Below are positions 23,517 through 33,532 of a stretch of DNA of 64,000 nt, one piece after another (the stretch's first letter is position 1; every line of letters starts with the position of its first letter). The position numbers were made by a program, and so were the translations under genes. The stretch spans positions 1 to 64,000 of the forward strand of contig WFMF01000148.1 of the NCBI GenBank assembly GCA_011033025.1, given 5' to 3'. The notes below the pieces were generated by a model. That model had not been told where the DNA came from. It did not search any database and was given only the letters and a program-made list of their open reading frames with translations. The DNA is from Beroe forskalii. Lineage: Eukaryota > Ctenophora > Nuda > Beroida > Beroidae.

Positions 23517-26500
23517 TCATGTAATGTGTAACCCACTATCGGTTTGTGTGTTAGCGTTTTTGGTTGTTTGACAACGCTCCGGAAATCTTCTGTCATGCGA
23601 CTTTTTGAGGAATGCTGAGATGTCTCTTATGTTGGGAGCACTGGCGAAAAGGTCCTTCAGGTTATTGCTGAGGGCAGTCTTTGTGGTGTCCTTAAGGTTG
23701 AGTCTGAAGAAGAGGTATGCTGGACAGGATCGGAGGATATGTATCTCATCTTCAACTATCGGGTGGAAGAACGGGAGCTCTGACAGGTTTGTGAGTGCTT
23801 CGTCGACACTGCAACAGTTAGGGCAGACTCTGTTGAGTATAGATTCCCTCTTAGCCCCATAGCGACCCGTCTCGATGTTGTAGCTGTGCGAGCTTGACCT
23901 GAACTGAGCTAGGTGTTTGCTCTCCCAATACCCTAAGGGAAGTTGCAGGTATAATTCAGTTTCGAAGGAGTCTTTGACACTGTTGTAGAAGAGAAGCTTC
24001 CTGTTCTGTGTCCGTTCAGTGTTCCACCTATCAACGAACCAGTTTTTGAGACCTTGACGGATTTGGCTTGGATATTGATAGCTCTTGTTGTGGAGACTTT
24101 CGAGATGACTTTTGAGCTGAGTGAGATTTGCCAACCAATCCAGTTCTGAGATCTGCTGTTCTTTGTACGCATGTCTGACCAAGGCCTCGCTGTCATTGAG
24201 ATCCAATGTGGAGAGCCTCTGCTGGTATACCCACAGTTGCTTCGAGAGAGTGATGATGAGGGGATGTCTTCCTGTGTCACCCCACACTGCTGCATTGGAA
24301 GTATACTTATTAACGCCGAGGGTCCATTTTAGGAAAGTGAGGTGTAACTTTTCCAAAGGGTCACCAGCGATTTTGGGAAGAACTGGTGATACTGTGTGCA
24401 GGGTGTCGCTCACTTGGGAGTAGAGGCATTTCAGAATTTCTTTGAAAGAGTTAGTGGTGGGCAGCCAGATTTGGGAGGCGTAGGATGCGACTGGATTAAT
24501 AAGGGCGTCAAAGAGCCTGAAGAGGATTGATTTTCTGAGACCCCTGATGTCGATGAGCTTTTTTAGTGCAAAATAGCTTCGTAGCCCTTTTTGTCTTAAT
24601 TTCTCTTGGGCGAGTCGAAGAGATCCATTCAGGCTGAAGGAGACACCAAGGTAGCAGTATTCTCTGGCTGAAGGTATTTCTGTATTGCCAAAGATGAAAG
24701 AATAGCTTTCTTTAAGTTGTTTCCCGCCTTGATTGAAAACCATTACCGCTGTTTTGGAGGTGTTGACAGATAGACCCCAGTCAGCACAGTAGCAGTGAAG
24801 GACGTCGAGCATGCTTTGAAGACTGTTGTGGTCTAGTGCTAAGAGTACCAAGTCATCGGCCCAGAGTAAATGAGTTATAGTATTCAAGTTCAGCTCTGGC
24901 ACTTTTATACCTGGGTGCAGGTTAAGGTCAATGGAAAGCTGGTGGATGAAGCACTTGAAAAGTTCTGGGGACATGGGGTGTCCTTGTTCAGTACCACACA
25001 GCAAATCGATTTTGTCGGACAGCTTGTTAAGGAGCTTGATTTTCGCAGTGGATCCTTTGTACATCTCCTCCAAGCATCTGAAGAACTTCCCTTGAACGCC
25101 AAACATCCAGAGCTTGTGAAGTAGGGCCTCTCGACACACTGAATCGAAAGCTTTGGCATAGTCAACGAAGCATGAGTAGAGTCGTCCCTTGTGTTTTTTG
25201 ACATACTTGTTAATGATGGTAGTTAAGACAAGTATGTGATCGGATGTCTGTGCATTTTTACAGAAACCGAGCTGATTGGGTGTGTCTGGGCAGGATTCAC
25301 GTCTGAAGGCCAAGAGTCTCTGCAGCAGTATTCCTGAGAACAGTTTGCCTAGGTTACTTGCTACGGCAATAGCCCTGTAATTATTAGGGTCGTATATGTC
25401 CCCTTTTTTATGCAATGGGGTTACTAGGGATGTTGACCAAGGATAAACCCCCAGCTGAAGGCACTTGTTGAACAAGAACAACAAAAGCTGTCGCATGCTA
25501 TGGCAAGAGGCTTTGAGGAATTCGTTTGGGATGAGATCCTCAGCCACTGCTTTGCCGGGTTTGCTGCTAGTAATAAGATCATTAAGCTCCTGCATCGTAA
25601 TATCAGAGTCAAGAATCTCTGCAAGATCTTCTTTAATGTTTTTAATCGGTCTGTCGTTGTTCAGATGCTCTATCTTGGAACTGGGAAGGATTTTATTGCT
25701 GTACAATTTTTTGAAGAAACTACAAAATCCAATGAAGTCAAAAGCATCGAGTTTGCTTTCTTTAGCTGTGTTCCTTTTTAGTTTCTTGAACTTGTTCCAG
25801 TTTATGCCATCGTTTGCCTCAATTTCTGCACTAAGTTCTAGGATGAAGCTCTCTTTTTTTCCTTTCACAAGAGTTCGATACCCCTTTCTGCATTTGTAGT
25901 AGCAATTTCTAGTTTCTTCGTTAGTAGGTGATGCCCCATATGCTCTAGCGAGGCGTCTTAGCTCCTGTTTAGCCTGAATGCAGTCGGAATCAAACCAGGG
26001 GTTTTTACCCTTTGCTCGAGTATGATTATTAACACTGTGGTGGTTGGGTCTGTTTTGTGTGGTACGTTTTCTTGGCAGGACTTCATCTGCCATATCATGG
26101 TACAATTGGACCACTTGGGCATTGAGATCAAGCACTTCCTTCTTGTTGATGCAAGGGCTTTCAGTTAGCTCTGCTATCCTGCCAACTACCGATTGCTTGC
26201 ACTGTTGTTCAGAGAAGCTGTGAAGCATTTGGTCATTTTCTGAATTCCATTTGTACCTATGTGGAGCATCTTCAAGACCTTTCATTAACATTTCTGAGGA
26301 AAGAAAGTTGCTTTGGACATTAAGCTTACATATGCACGGTTTGTGGTCAGAAAAATGTGTGAGATTGAGGACTTTGAACGAGTTAATGAGGTTCTTCAGA
26401 TTTTTGCTGATGGCCACGTAGTCAACGACACTTTTGCCATTGTAGTTGGCACAAGTGTATTCCCCAAAGATGTCTCCGATAGTGCAGCCATTGAGAAGGG

Positions 26501-27164
26501 TCAGATTGGTTGAAGCCAGGAAATCGAGGAAGTCTTTGCCCCTTTTGTTGAGGACATGATCTTTACTGGTCCTATTCTGGGTTATGGGGTGACTGAGCTC
26601 CCTAGTGTCGTTCACTGGCCCCATTTCCTCAGCTTCAGTGTCGCCCGGAACGTGGTTTTCGCTGTTTGTGCGTGCATTAAAATCACCGGTTAGATATACT
26701 TCATCCATATCTTTGCTATCTACCATGACGTCCATCAGACCTTCCAGCGTGGTTTTGAAGTCCTCTTTAGTGCTGTTCTTTAGCCTTGTCTTGTAGGACC
26801 CGTGATCTGGTGAGTCATATACGTTGATTATACTTATTTTCCTGGTGTCACGTCCATCAAAGAGTCTAAGTGTGATTGCCTGGATGTCGGGGGACTTGAT
26901 CTTTATTTCTTTCACCTTAGCTTCGAGAGATCTGTGAATACCAATACAAAGTCCACCTGAACGAGAGCCCTTTCTGAGACTGTTGAAGCATTTGTAATCT
27001 GGGAGTGAGATGTTTCCTTTCGTTTCCTGCAGGCAGAATATTTTGCACTTTTTCAGGATGTCTGAGAAGTCCTTATCCTCTGTCTTGGGGCCCTCAGTAC
27101 TGTCCATGGAGTCATTAATATTCCAATTCAGTATGCCAAACGAGCTGTAATCTTTTTCACTCAT
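23517..27164 (-). CDS. Retrotransposon ORF2: APE endonuclease and reverse transcriptase, 1215 aa
   Basis: One unbroken frame. The N-terminal 270 residues or so form an APE-like endonuclease: LNWNIND, CLQETKG, GDFNART, VVDYVAISK and SDHKPC match its metal and catalytic blocks. RT motifs follow: HKKGD...NYRAIAV (motif 1/2 region), FVDYAKAFDSV (A, catalytic Asp), GTEQGHPMSPELF (B), LLWADDLVLL (C) and YLGVSF (E). Motif C reads WADD where most non-LTR elements have YADD or FADD; both aspartates are present. Near the C-terminus CPNC and HILRSCP form a C-x2-C...H-x4-C cluster typical of this clade. Function: nick target DNA and copy element RNA into it. The start ATG at 27164 overlaps the end of ORF1 by 8 nt (ATGAGTGA), which suggests coupled re-initiation. 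Confidence 0.93.
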   Translation of the reverse strand: MSEKDYSSFGILNWNINDSMDSTEGPKTEDKDFSDILKKCKIFCLQETKGNISLPDYKCFNSLRKGSRSGGLCIGIHRSLEAKVKEIKIKSPDIQAITLRLFDGRDTRKISIINVYDSPDHGSYKTRLKNSTKEDFKTTLEGLMDVMVDSKDMDEVYLTGDFNARTNSENHVPGDTEAEEMGPVNDTRELSHPITQNRTSKDHVLNKRGKDFLDFLASTNLTLLNGCTIGDIFGEYTCANYNGKSVVDYVAISKNLKNLINSFKVLNLTHFSDHKPCICKLNVQSNFLSSEMLMKGLEDAPHRYKWNSENDQMLHSFSEQQCKQSVVGRIAELTESPCINKKEVLDLNAQVVQLYHDMADEVLPRKRTTQNRPNHHSVNNHTRAKGKNPWFDSDCIQAKQELRRLARAYGASPTNEETRNCYYKCRKGYRTLVKGKKESFILELSAEIEANDGINWNKFKKLKRNTAKESKLDAFDFIGFCSFFKKLYSNKILPSSKIEHLNNDRPIKNIKEDLAEILDSDITMQELNDLITSSKPGKAVAEDLIPNEFLKASCHSMRQLLLFLFNKCLQLGVYPWSTSLVTPLHKKGDIYDPNNYRAIAVASNLGKLFSGILLQRLLAFRRESCPDTPNQLGFCKNAQTSDHILVLTTIINKYVKKHKGRLYSCFVDYAKAFDSVCREALLHKLWMFGVQGKFFRCLEEMYKGSTAKIKLLNKLSDKIDLLCGTEQGHPMSPELFKCFIHQLSIDLNLHPGIKVPELNLNTITHLLWADDLVLLALDHNSLQSMLDVLHCYCADWGLSVNTSKTAVMVFNQGGKQLKESYSFIFGNTEIPSAREYCYLGVSFSLNGSLRLAQEKLRQKGLRSYFALKKLIDIRGLRKSILFRLFDALINPVASYASQIWLPTTNSFKEILKCLYSQVSDTLHTVSPVLPKIAGDPLEKLHLTFLKWTLGVNKYTSNAAVWGDTGRHPLIITLSKQLWVYQQRLSTLDLNDSEALVRHAYKEQQISELDWLANLTQLKSHLESLHNKSYQYPSQIRQGLKNWFVDRWNTERTQNRKLLFYNSVKDSFETELYLQLPLGYWESKHLAQFRSSSHSYNIETGRYGAKRESILNRVCPNCCSVDEALTNLSELPFFHPIVEDEIHILRSCPAYLFFRLNLKDTTKTALSNNLKDLFASAPNIRDISAFLKKSHDRRFPERCQTTKNANTQTDSGLHIT

Positions 27165-30100
27165 TAGGGACTTGATTCCTGGTGGAGTGTAGCCTTCGAC
27201 GTGCCCGCTGCGCTGATAATGGGGGGAGTTTGAGGGTGCGCCTGAGAGAGTCTCTCATTATAAGCCAGAATTTAGCCAGCCCCCTTTCATTCAGGTCTAC
27301 CTTCCTGCCGTGGTCCCCTGTGCTGAAATGCAGGTAATTGCTGAGGGCATTGCTGCTTGATGAAAAAATTCTATCAGTGAAGCTGGAGTTTTTCCTTATT
27401 TCTGAGATAAAATAAGAAATACTCTTATTGACTGCTTCTATGGCTACTCGAGAAGAGTCCTTCATTGGTATCAGTAATGAGTAGCATATCTTTATATTAG
27501 TGTCGGCAAGGAGTTTCCACATGATCTGCTTGGCATATCCTGCTATTGTTTCTGCGTCTCGTTTGTCCCACACATCCCCTTGGCCTAGGTGTATAAAGAC
27601 AGCCTCCGGATTGTGTCTCGTAACAGTAGTCATAAGGTTGCCACTCTTCAGGAGTTCAGAAAGTGATCTTACCTCAAGCTGATTCACGTCAAACCACTTT
27701 GAGAATTTGTCTTTCTCGAAGAAGCGGAGCCAGGGGTCATGGATCAGGAGACATTTGTGTCTTTGGTACTGCTGACCGTTGCCTGCCACTTGCTGATCAA
27801 AGCTTCGCATTTGGGGCTCGATTACTTCCGGTGTGCTAGTCTGCTCTTGTGTCATAACTGATGTGGGAGAGTGGGATGCCCTGGCATTCGGATTTGTTGA
27901 GGACCATGTAGTCAGCCCATTTTCATGGTCATCATGTTGAAGGACCCCCTCAATTGGCTCCACTTGTGTAGCGACACTGGTCATTGTGAATTTAGTTTTT
28001 GCCTTCGGCTTTTTTCCACGACCTTTCTCGTTTTTGCTGGCAGGATTGGGGAATGGGGTGGGCTCCTTTGGGCGGGAGCCTGCAGCCTCCTGCAGTGCGA
28101 AAGAATGGATTTTGGTACTTGAAGGTGGGCATCCGCTAGTGAGGAGATCTGTTTTGTCCTCTATTTGTAGAATCTGTGCTTCCTCAAGGTATTCTGAACT
28201 TTCTACGTAGGGAATGGTGATTGAATCTCTGACAGGGATGCGGTTTTCATGAATAATCTCCAGTTCCTGCAATGGGCTAGGTGTGGTCACACTTGATATG
28301 CTGCTAAGAGGGTAGGGCTTTGATGGGTCAGGCATCATGTTATGATAGTCATGATCAAACAGGAACGCACCTCTTGACCTTGCCTCTTGGGCTTTTCTGG
28401 ACTTCTTCAACTCGTCAAATACATGCTTCATTGCTGACTCATGGTTACGTTTTTTTCCGTCAGACTCACTCTGAATGTTTGGCTGGGACCTGTGGGGAAT
28501 TTGGTTCACCCTGTTCACTGCAGCTCTTAATTCTACAATATCTGTAGTGAAGCTAGACTGAATTAACTTGATGTTTTCAATATTCAGCCTTAAATTCTTG
28601 AAATTTTCCTCGGTCTCTGCAGCCTTTTCTTTTTGCATGCCATTCAAGGATGTAACTTTTTCTCTAGTCCATTTTTCACTTTTATCCTTTTTTTCAAATC
28701 TTTCTACTAATTCATCAATGCATGTTTGCTGATGATTAATAGTTTGAAACAAAGTGCGTACATTAGTCTCAATACTTTTCAAGGCTTTTTCAGGTAATAG
28801 TGTAGTGCTCTCTTTCTTTTCATCAACTTGACTCGCCAGCTTTTCAATGATGAAGTCCTGGTTATCGATTCTTTCCTGGAGTTTCAGTATAGTGCTCTCC
28901 AACGTCTTGATAGCAGTTCCAAACTTGAATTCACATGAGTCGCTACTTTGCTCAAGGGCCGGTTTCTTTTCGGATGTTTTTTCTCTGGAATTTTCTTTAA
29001 GACCCTTTTTTGGGGGCTTTTTTCTTTTGTCGGGCAGAGACTTACCCGTTTTGGGGGGTGTGCTAGGAGGTTGGTAGGAGCTCTCGCTGTCTGAGCTCGA
29101 TTCTGGGCATGAGCTCTCAGACTCAGAAGTGTCAGAGCTATCAAATTGTGGTGGTATATCATTATTGAGGAGTACTTCTTTGAGTAACTTTCGTTTGCTT
29201 GCAACTGTGGTGGAGGGATCAAATGGAACCTTTTTGTGGGACAACTCTTCATCGAGTGCCCCTCCAAGAATTTTGTTCAGGAAGGAATTAACGAATGGTT
29301 GAGGGGGAAAGATTGAACCCTCATTAACTTCTTGTAGGTAGTGGAGAAGGAGTGCTCTGTTTTTCTGAACTGTACCAATGGGTATCAGTTTGCATTTCCT
29401 CAACCAGTCTTTGATAGTTTCGCCGCCATTGGTGTTCACGATTTCAACACAGCGTGTTGCTGTTATGAAGCGGTCTTTAGCCACAACTTTTGCTGTAACC
29501 TGAACATCTTGCTGGCGTTGTGACTTGTTGATGTCGCCCTTATCTGCTTCAACAGTGTCGTCCTCTCCTCCCTCAACAGCGTCCTCCTCTGCCTCTTTAG
29601 CGTCCTCATCTGTCTCTTCAGCGTCCTCCTCTGTCTCCACAGCGTCCATCTCCGCCTCTTCAGCGTCCTCCTCCGCCTCCACAGCGTCCTCCTCCGCCTC
29701 TTCAGCGTCCTCCTCCGCCTCTTCAGCGTCCTCCTCCGCCTCTTCAGCGTCCTCCTCCGCCTTTTCAGCGTCCTCCTCCGCCTCTTCAGCGTCCTCCTCT
29801 GCCTCTTTAGCGTCCATCTCCGCCTCTTCAGCGTCCTCCTCCGTCTCTACAGCGTCCTCCTCCGCCTCTTCAGCGTCCTCCTCCGCCTCTTCAGCGTCCT
29901 CCTCCGCCTCTTCAGCGTCCTCCTCCGCCTCTTCAGCGTCCTCCTCCGCTTCCACAGCGTCCTCCTCCGCCTCTTCAGCGTCCTCCACCGCCTCTTCAGC
30001 GTCCTCCGCCGCCTCTTCAGCTTCCTCCTCCGACTCTTCAGCGTCCTCCTCTCCCTCTTTAGCGTCCTCCTCCGCCTCTTCAGCGTCCTCCTCCGCCTCT

Positions 30101-30290
30101 TCAGCGTCCTCCTCCGCCTCTTCAGTGTCCTCCTCCGTCTCCACAGCGTCCTCCTCTGCCTCTTCAGCGTCCTCCTCCGCTTCCACAGCGTCCTCCTCCG
30201 TCTCTTCAGCGTCCTCCACCGCCTCTTCAGCGTCCTCCTCCGCCTCTTCAGCGTCTTCCTCCGCCTCTTCAGCGTCCTCCGTCTTCCTCC
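27157..30290 (-). CDS. Retrotransposon ORF1, C-terminal part: coiled coil and degenerate SGNH-esterase domain
   Basis: Open from the acidic repeat tract to the TGA at 27157. After the (EEAEEDA)n tract comes a globular region of about 120 aa, a Ser-rich acidic linker with PPKKG/KKK basic stretches, then a long predicted coiled coil (TLESTILKLQERIDNQD onward, with heptads). The last 200 residues fit an SGNH-hydrolase fold: block I LLIHDPW (GDS expected), block III HLGQGD (GxND expected), final block KVDLNERG (D-x-x-H-LN-G expected). The catalytic Ser and His therefore appear replaced by Pro and Asp, so it is probably not an active esterase. CR1 ORF1 esterases are thought to help nucleic-acid or lipid binding. 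The upstream end of this frame reads the repeat tract as Arg-rich nonsense, so the true N-terminus lies in the frame at 30269-32344. Confidence 0.75.
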
Positions 30291-30590
30291 GCCTCTTCAG
30301 CGTCCTCCACCGCCTCTTCAGCGTCCTCCTCCGCCTCTTCAGCTTCTTCCTCCGCCTCTTCAGCGTCCTCTTCTCCCTCTTTAGCGTCCTCCTCCGCCTC
30401 TTCAGCGTCCTCCTCCGCTTCTTCAGCGTCCTCCTCCGTCTCCACAGCGTCCTCCTCCGCCTCTTCAGCGTCCTCCTTCGTCTCCACAGCGTCCTCCTCT
30501 GCCTCTTTAGCGTCCTCATCCGCCTCTTCAGCGTCCTCCTCCGCCTCTTCAGCGTCCTCCTCCGCCTCTTCAGCGTCCTCGCCGGCGTGT
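29560..30590 (-). repeat. 21-bp coding minisatellite, about 49 units, encoding acidic heptads
   Basis: Plus-strand unit gcgtcctcctccgcctcttc (plus a), i.e. E-E-A-E-E-D-A on the minus strand. Every unit is seven codons, so it grows without breaking frame. Variants (GTC, CCA, TTT changes) give V, T, K or D substitutions. At about 30270-30300 one unit is irregular (cctccgtcttcctcc) and the open frame changes there, splitting ORF1. On the plus strand the tract reads as Ser/Ala repeats, which is an artefact. Confidence 0.95.
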
Positions 30591-32344
30591 GATGGCGTTT
30601 TTTCTTGGAATGGTATGATGAGTATGTGGAGATCCTGGTCGTCGTGTTTCAGGGTCTGCTCATTGGCTAATTGAACTTTCATGCTCTGACATGTCTCTGG
30701 AAGCAGTGTAAGCAGGCCGAAGTTTCCAAGTCTGACGTCAAAGGATTCTGTAAGATCGAAGTCGCGTTTATGGGGTAGTATATCTATTGATCTCTCCTGT
30801 CCCAGGTGGAAGATGAGGAGGGGCAGCCCTGGGTTATTGGGTGTAAATGTCCGTTTTTGAGACCTGTCGGGCATTGTGATGATGCGAAGAGCATTAAAAC
30901 TAGCACAGGTATCGGTTTTTAGTGAGGTGTGCTTGTTCAGGATGTACAATAGAGCCTGAAGTGTGCTGCGTGGACAATGCAATGATATCTGTGACAGGTC
31001 GTCCAATGGCTCGAATAGGGGATCCCACACAATCTCCATCGTGTGGTTAATTGGGCTGAGAGGCTTTGGGCTTATCAGAACGTCCCTAGAGATAACCTTG
31101 TCTATAGCAGACATAATCAGGGCTTCGGTTAGTCCAATACTAGACAGATCGTTGCTGTATTTTTCGAGTAGCTCCTTGTCCAGCCTCATGAGGAGCCCTT
31201 TTCCTAAGCTACAGTCGAACACCCCTTCCTCGTTGATCATGGTGCAACTGCACATGTCCTCTACTATCTCCTCTTCGCGTGCAGGGAGACATTCAGAGGC
31301 ATATCTCTTGCGTATGAACGGTGTCTCGTGGGGTGCCTGGATTTTTTCCTTCAGTCTCTGCCGGAGAGCGTCTGCAGGGGGCACTTGGTAGGGTTTCAAT
31401 GCAGTACATTCTGAGTTGGATCTGATCCTAGAACACCTGCCCCTGCGTGATGAGGGCGTGAATCCTAGTACAGATCGGTTGTTTCTGGACGTTGATCTGG
31501 GCCGAGGGGGTGTGTAGAAAGGTTGGTTTTCATAGACATCCTCCTTCTGAACAATGAGGGGGTTAGGGGTGACAATGGTGGCATTGAAGCTGTTGATAGT
31601 CAGATCATTCTCATCATCGCAGACAAAGGAAAAGGAAATATCTGTGTGGGGTGTCGTGGGTTGGTTTGGGGGACCTCTCCGCTGTGAGTGGGATGAGCCA
31701 AAAAAGGTTACATTTTTCGCCACACCCCAAACCATGGAGATTCCTCGCAGAATTGACATGTCACCGAAGCTGGGTACATGGGGTGTTTCGGTGCTGCCAG
31801 GAACAATATCCATTCTCGTCGAGTTTTTGCATGTGTGATCAACCTTCATGTTCGATGCGGGGGTATCACCTAAGTCATCATTGCTGGTAGACGGTGAGTC
31901 AACCAGGGTCTCATCAACTGATTCTATTGAACTCGCCTCACACTGGGATTTTAACTTCCGTGGTCTCCTTTCATCGTTGCCATCGCCGTCACCCTCATCT
32001 TTGGAGGAGTTGGTGATATGCAGTGGTCTTCTAGCACCGATACTACTGTTCCGACCGTAGTTGACAGACTGCTGTTGCTCCCTCTGACCGGCAGTTGACT
32101 GCTGCTGGCGCTGCTGCTCACCACTCGATGTATCTGAGGGGGAGTCAAGTGAGGGGATGCTAGGATCATATACAGTGAATAATTTGCTAGGATCCTCGCA
32201 GCTATACAAAATGTACTCATGTATAACCTTGGCAGTAAGTACTGTAAGAAGGGTGACATGTAAACCGGAACTCCATACATTGAAATTCGTCTTAAGTGCC
32301 TGGGGGCGTGGCTTGGAGGCAGACGTTGGACCAAGCCGCTCCAA
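30269..32344 (-). CDS. Retrotransposon ORF1, N-terminal part with degenerate AlkB-like fold
   Basis: Open frame of 691 codons. It starts with a low-complexity Ser/Gln-rich region (QQRQQQ), then about 300 residues without known match, then a segment (about residues 470-590) that lines up with the order of AlkB-like 2-oxoglutarate/Fe(II) oxygenase motifs: SFNAL (FNSLL), LLIFHLGQERSIDI (SLG-x-R-x-F), LGNFGLLTLLPETCQ (HGSLLVM-x-x-TQ), DLHILIIPF (RINLTFR). The iron ligands HxD and the late His are not there, so if the fold assignment holds the domain is inactive. The frame then enters the acidic 21-bp repeat and ends at 30269, a few units before the downstream frame takes over. The two are most simply one ORF1 broken by an indel in the repeat, real or from assembly. 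Confidence 0.6.
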   Translation of the reverse strand: MERLGPTSASKPRPQALKTNFNVWSSGLHVTLLTVLTAKVIHEYILYSCEDPSKLFTVYDPSIPSLDSPSDTSSGEQQRQQQSTAGQREQQQSVNYGRNSSIGARRPLHITNSSKDEGDGDGNDERRPRKLKSQCEASSIESVDETLVDSPSTSNDDLGDTPASNMKVDHTCKNSTRMDIVPGSTETPHVPSFGDMSILRGISMVWGVAKNVTFFGSSHSQRRGPPNQPTTPHTDISFSFVCDDENDLTINSFNATIVTPNPLIVQKEDVYENQPFYTPPRPRSTSRNNRSVLGFTPSSRRGRCSRIRSNSECTALKPYQVPPADALRQRLKEKIQAPHETPFIRKRYASECLPAREEEIVEDMCSCTMINEEGVFDCSLGKGLLMRLDKELLEKYSNDLSSIGLTEALIMSAIDKVISRDVLISPKPLSPINHTMEIVWDPLFEPLDDLSQISLHCPRSTLQALLYILNKHTSLKTDTCASFNALRIITMPDRSQKRTFTPNNPGLPLLIFHLGQERSIDILPHKRDFDLTESFDVRLGNFGLLTLLPETCQSMKVQLANEQTLKHDDQDLHILIIPFQEKTPSHAGEDAEEAEEDAEEAEEDAEEADEDAKEAEEDAVETKEDAEEAEEDAVETEEDAEEAEEDAEEAEEDAKEGEEDAEEAEEEAEEAEEDAEEAVEDAEEAEEDGGR

Positions 32345-32435
32345 AAGGCGCCCGCAGGCAGAAGTAGTGGGAGAAGGGGGTTTTGGGTGCCCGAATTTTT
32401 GGCAAATTGAAAAACTGACAGGGGTCTAGTAAGAA

Positions 32436-32550
32436 GCGGTGTTTTTTGGGCGGTGTAGTGGGGCACGGACCGTTTTAAAGCTCTGATGGAGGAGCATCGG
32501 GGGTCGGGAGGTCCAGGGTTCGAGTCTCCGCGGGGTCGGTCTGTTGCAGG
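32436..32550 (+). repeat. tRNA-derived SINE head
   Basis: Plus-strand sequence with an A-box-like gtagtggggcac, a stem-like gctctgatggaggagc, and a B box agggttcgagtctccg, in tRNA order and spacing. The antisense reads as the RGDSNPGPPDP-type peptide that often appears in spurious gene models over SINEs. It lies on the strand opposite the retrotransposon and at a point where the ORF1 frame changes, so it may have inserted into ORF1. Confidence 0.5.
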
Positions 32551-32559
32551 AGCTGAGCT

Positions 32560-33480
32560 GAGTATTCCTACTCTGTTGTCCATGTGTTCTTGAGCCCTGG
32601 GGATTTGATTGAGTAGTGTTGTATACGGGCTGATAATCTCCCTTTGCAGGTGATTCGCACCCGAGGCAAGTGTTGTAGAGTTGCAGGTGAGGTCTTTCTC
32701 ACCCTCACGGGAGTCCAGGGTTTCACACTGATTCAAAGCGTGATTTATAAGTTGGGAAAGGGTTTTCCGCTTCAACCTGGGGGTGTGGTCCAAGCTACAT
32801 AATTTTGCAAGAGTTGTCGTCATCATAAATAAGTCTTGTACTCTTGCAAGCCATTCAATGCGCTGTATTACATGGGTTAGACATAGGATGGAGAATGCGT
32901 AACCCAAATATGGAATAATGCGCGTCGTGCATGGGGAACAGCGGGTACTGGTACCGTGTGTGTAGAGAGTCAAAAAGGTGTACCAGTGTTTATTCAAGTA
33001 ATTGATTAATTTGGTATCAAAGTCTTGGTAGCTTTGCTCATTGAAGTTGCATTTGCCTCGGGTTAGTAAATGATCTGTAAATGTTACCGTTTCTCCAAGA
33101 TTGTAATTGTATGCCGTGCGTGATCGGAGTTCCTTCGTTGCTTCGTCAGTTCCGTCGATTCCGTGGTCTCCGTAGTCTCCGTCGTGTTCCGAACTTTCCA
33201 CGGGTGTCTTGTCGTCATCTCTCGTTCCCAAGGGCGTGGTCCTGTGGAGCACAGGAAAAGCAGATCCATTTCCAACATACGAAGGTAAGAAAGGAGCAAC
33301 ATCACACCTCCGGGAGGGCATATAAATGAGATTAGACTTAACTTGAGGGGAGAGGGAAAAGTGTTGTGCGTCTGGCGGTCTTCCTCTCCAGTTCAGTTGG
33401 TTGAAGCTCGTCATGGGGTTTGTCGGGATTGAAAAGTCAATCAAGATTCGAGAGCGAGCAAAAGTGTAACAAAAGAACCG
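32560..33480 (-). pseudogene. Probable 5' part of retrotransposon ORF1, cut off by the SINE-like insert
   Basis: The minus-strand frame 31951-33549 is open but composite. Its right two thirds (32560-33480) has protein-like composition with helical segments (RIIPYLGYAFSILCLTHVIQ). The left third reads through the SINE head and then the wrong frame of ORF1. The simplest picture is that this is upstream ORF1 sequence once continuous with the frame at 30269-32344. No domain recognised. The first codons overlap the adhesion GPCR exon on the other strand and are not real. Confidence 0.4.
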
Positions 33481-33532
33481 CGCGCATCCGACGTAATTCA
33501 TTGATCGTCTCTCATTCTCCTCCCATCTCCAG

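Larger units (their letters stand above)
23517..33480 (-). mobile_element. Non-LTR retrotransposon, CR1-like, about 10 kb
   Basis: Two main reading frames on the minus strand: ORF2 (endonuclease plus reverse transcriptase, 23517-27164) and an upstream ORF1 region (27157 to at least 32344, probably to about 33480) with several non-enzymatic or decayed domains. APE-type endonuclease plus RT plus an esterase-like ORF1 is the CR1/L2 clade arrangement (Kapitonov and Jurka described esterase domains in CR1 ORF1). ORF2 has no stop, so the copy may be young. The 5' limit is set loosely by where open coding ends, just before the adhesion GPCR exon at 33533. The 3' end is not defined and no target-site duplication was found. 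Confidence 0.85.

Noticed and set aside
29525..30592. Plus-strand 355-codon Ser/Ala-rich open frame
   Set aside because: It is the antisense of the 21-bp acidic repeat in the retrotransposon ORF1; a 21-bp unit without stops keeps several frames open.
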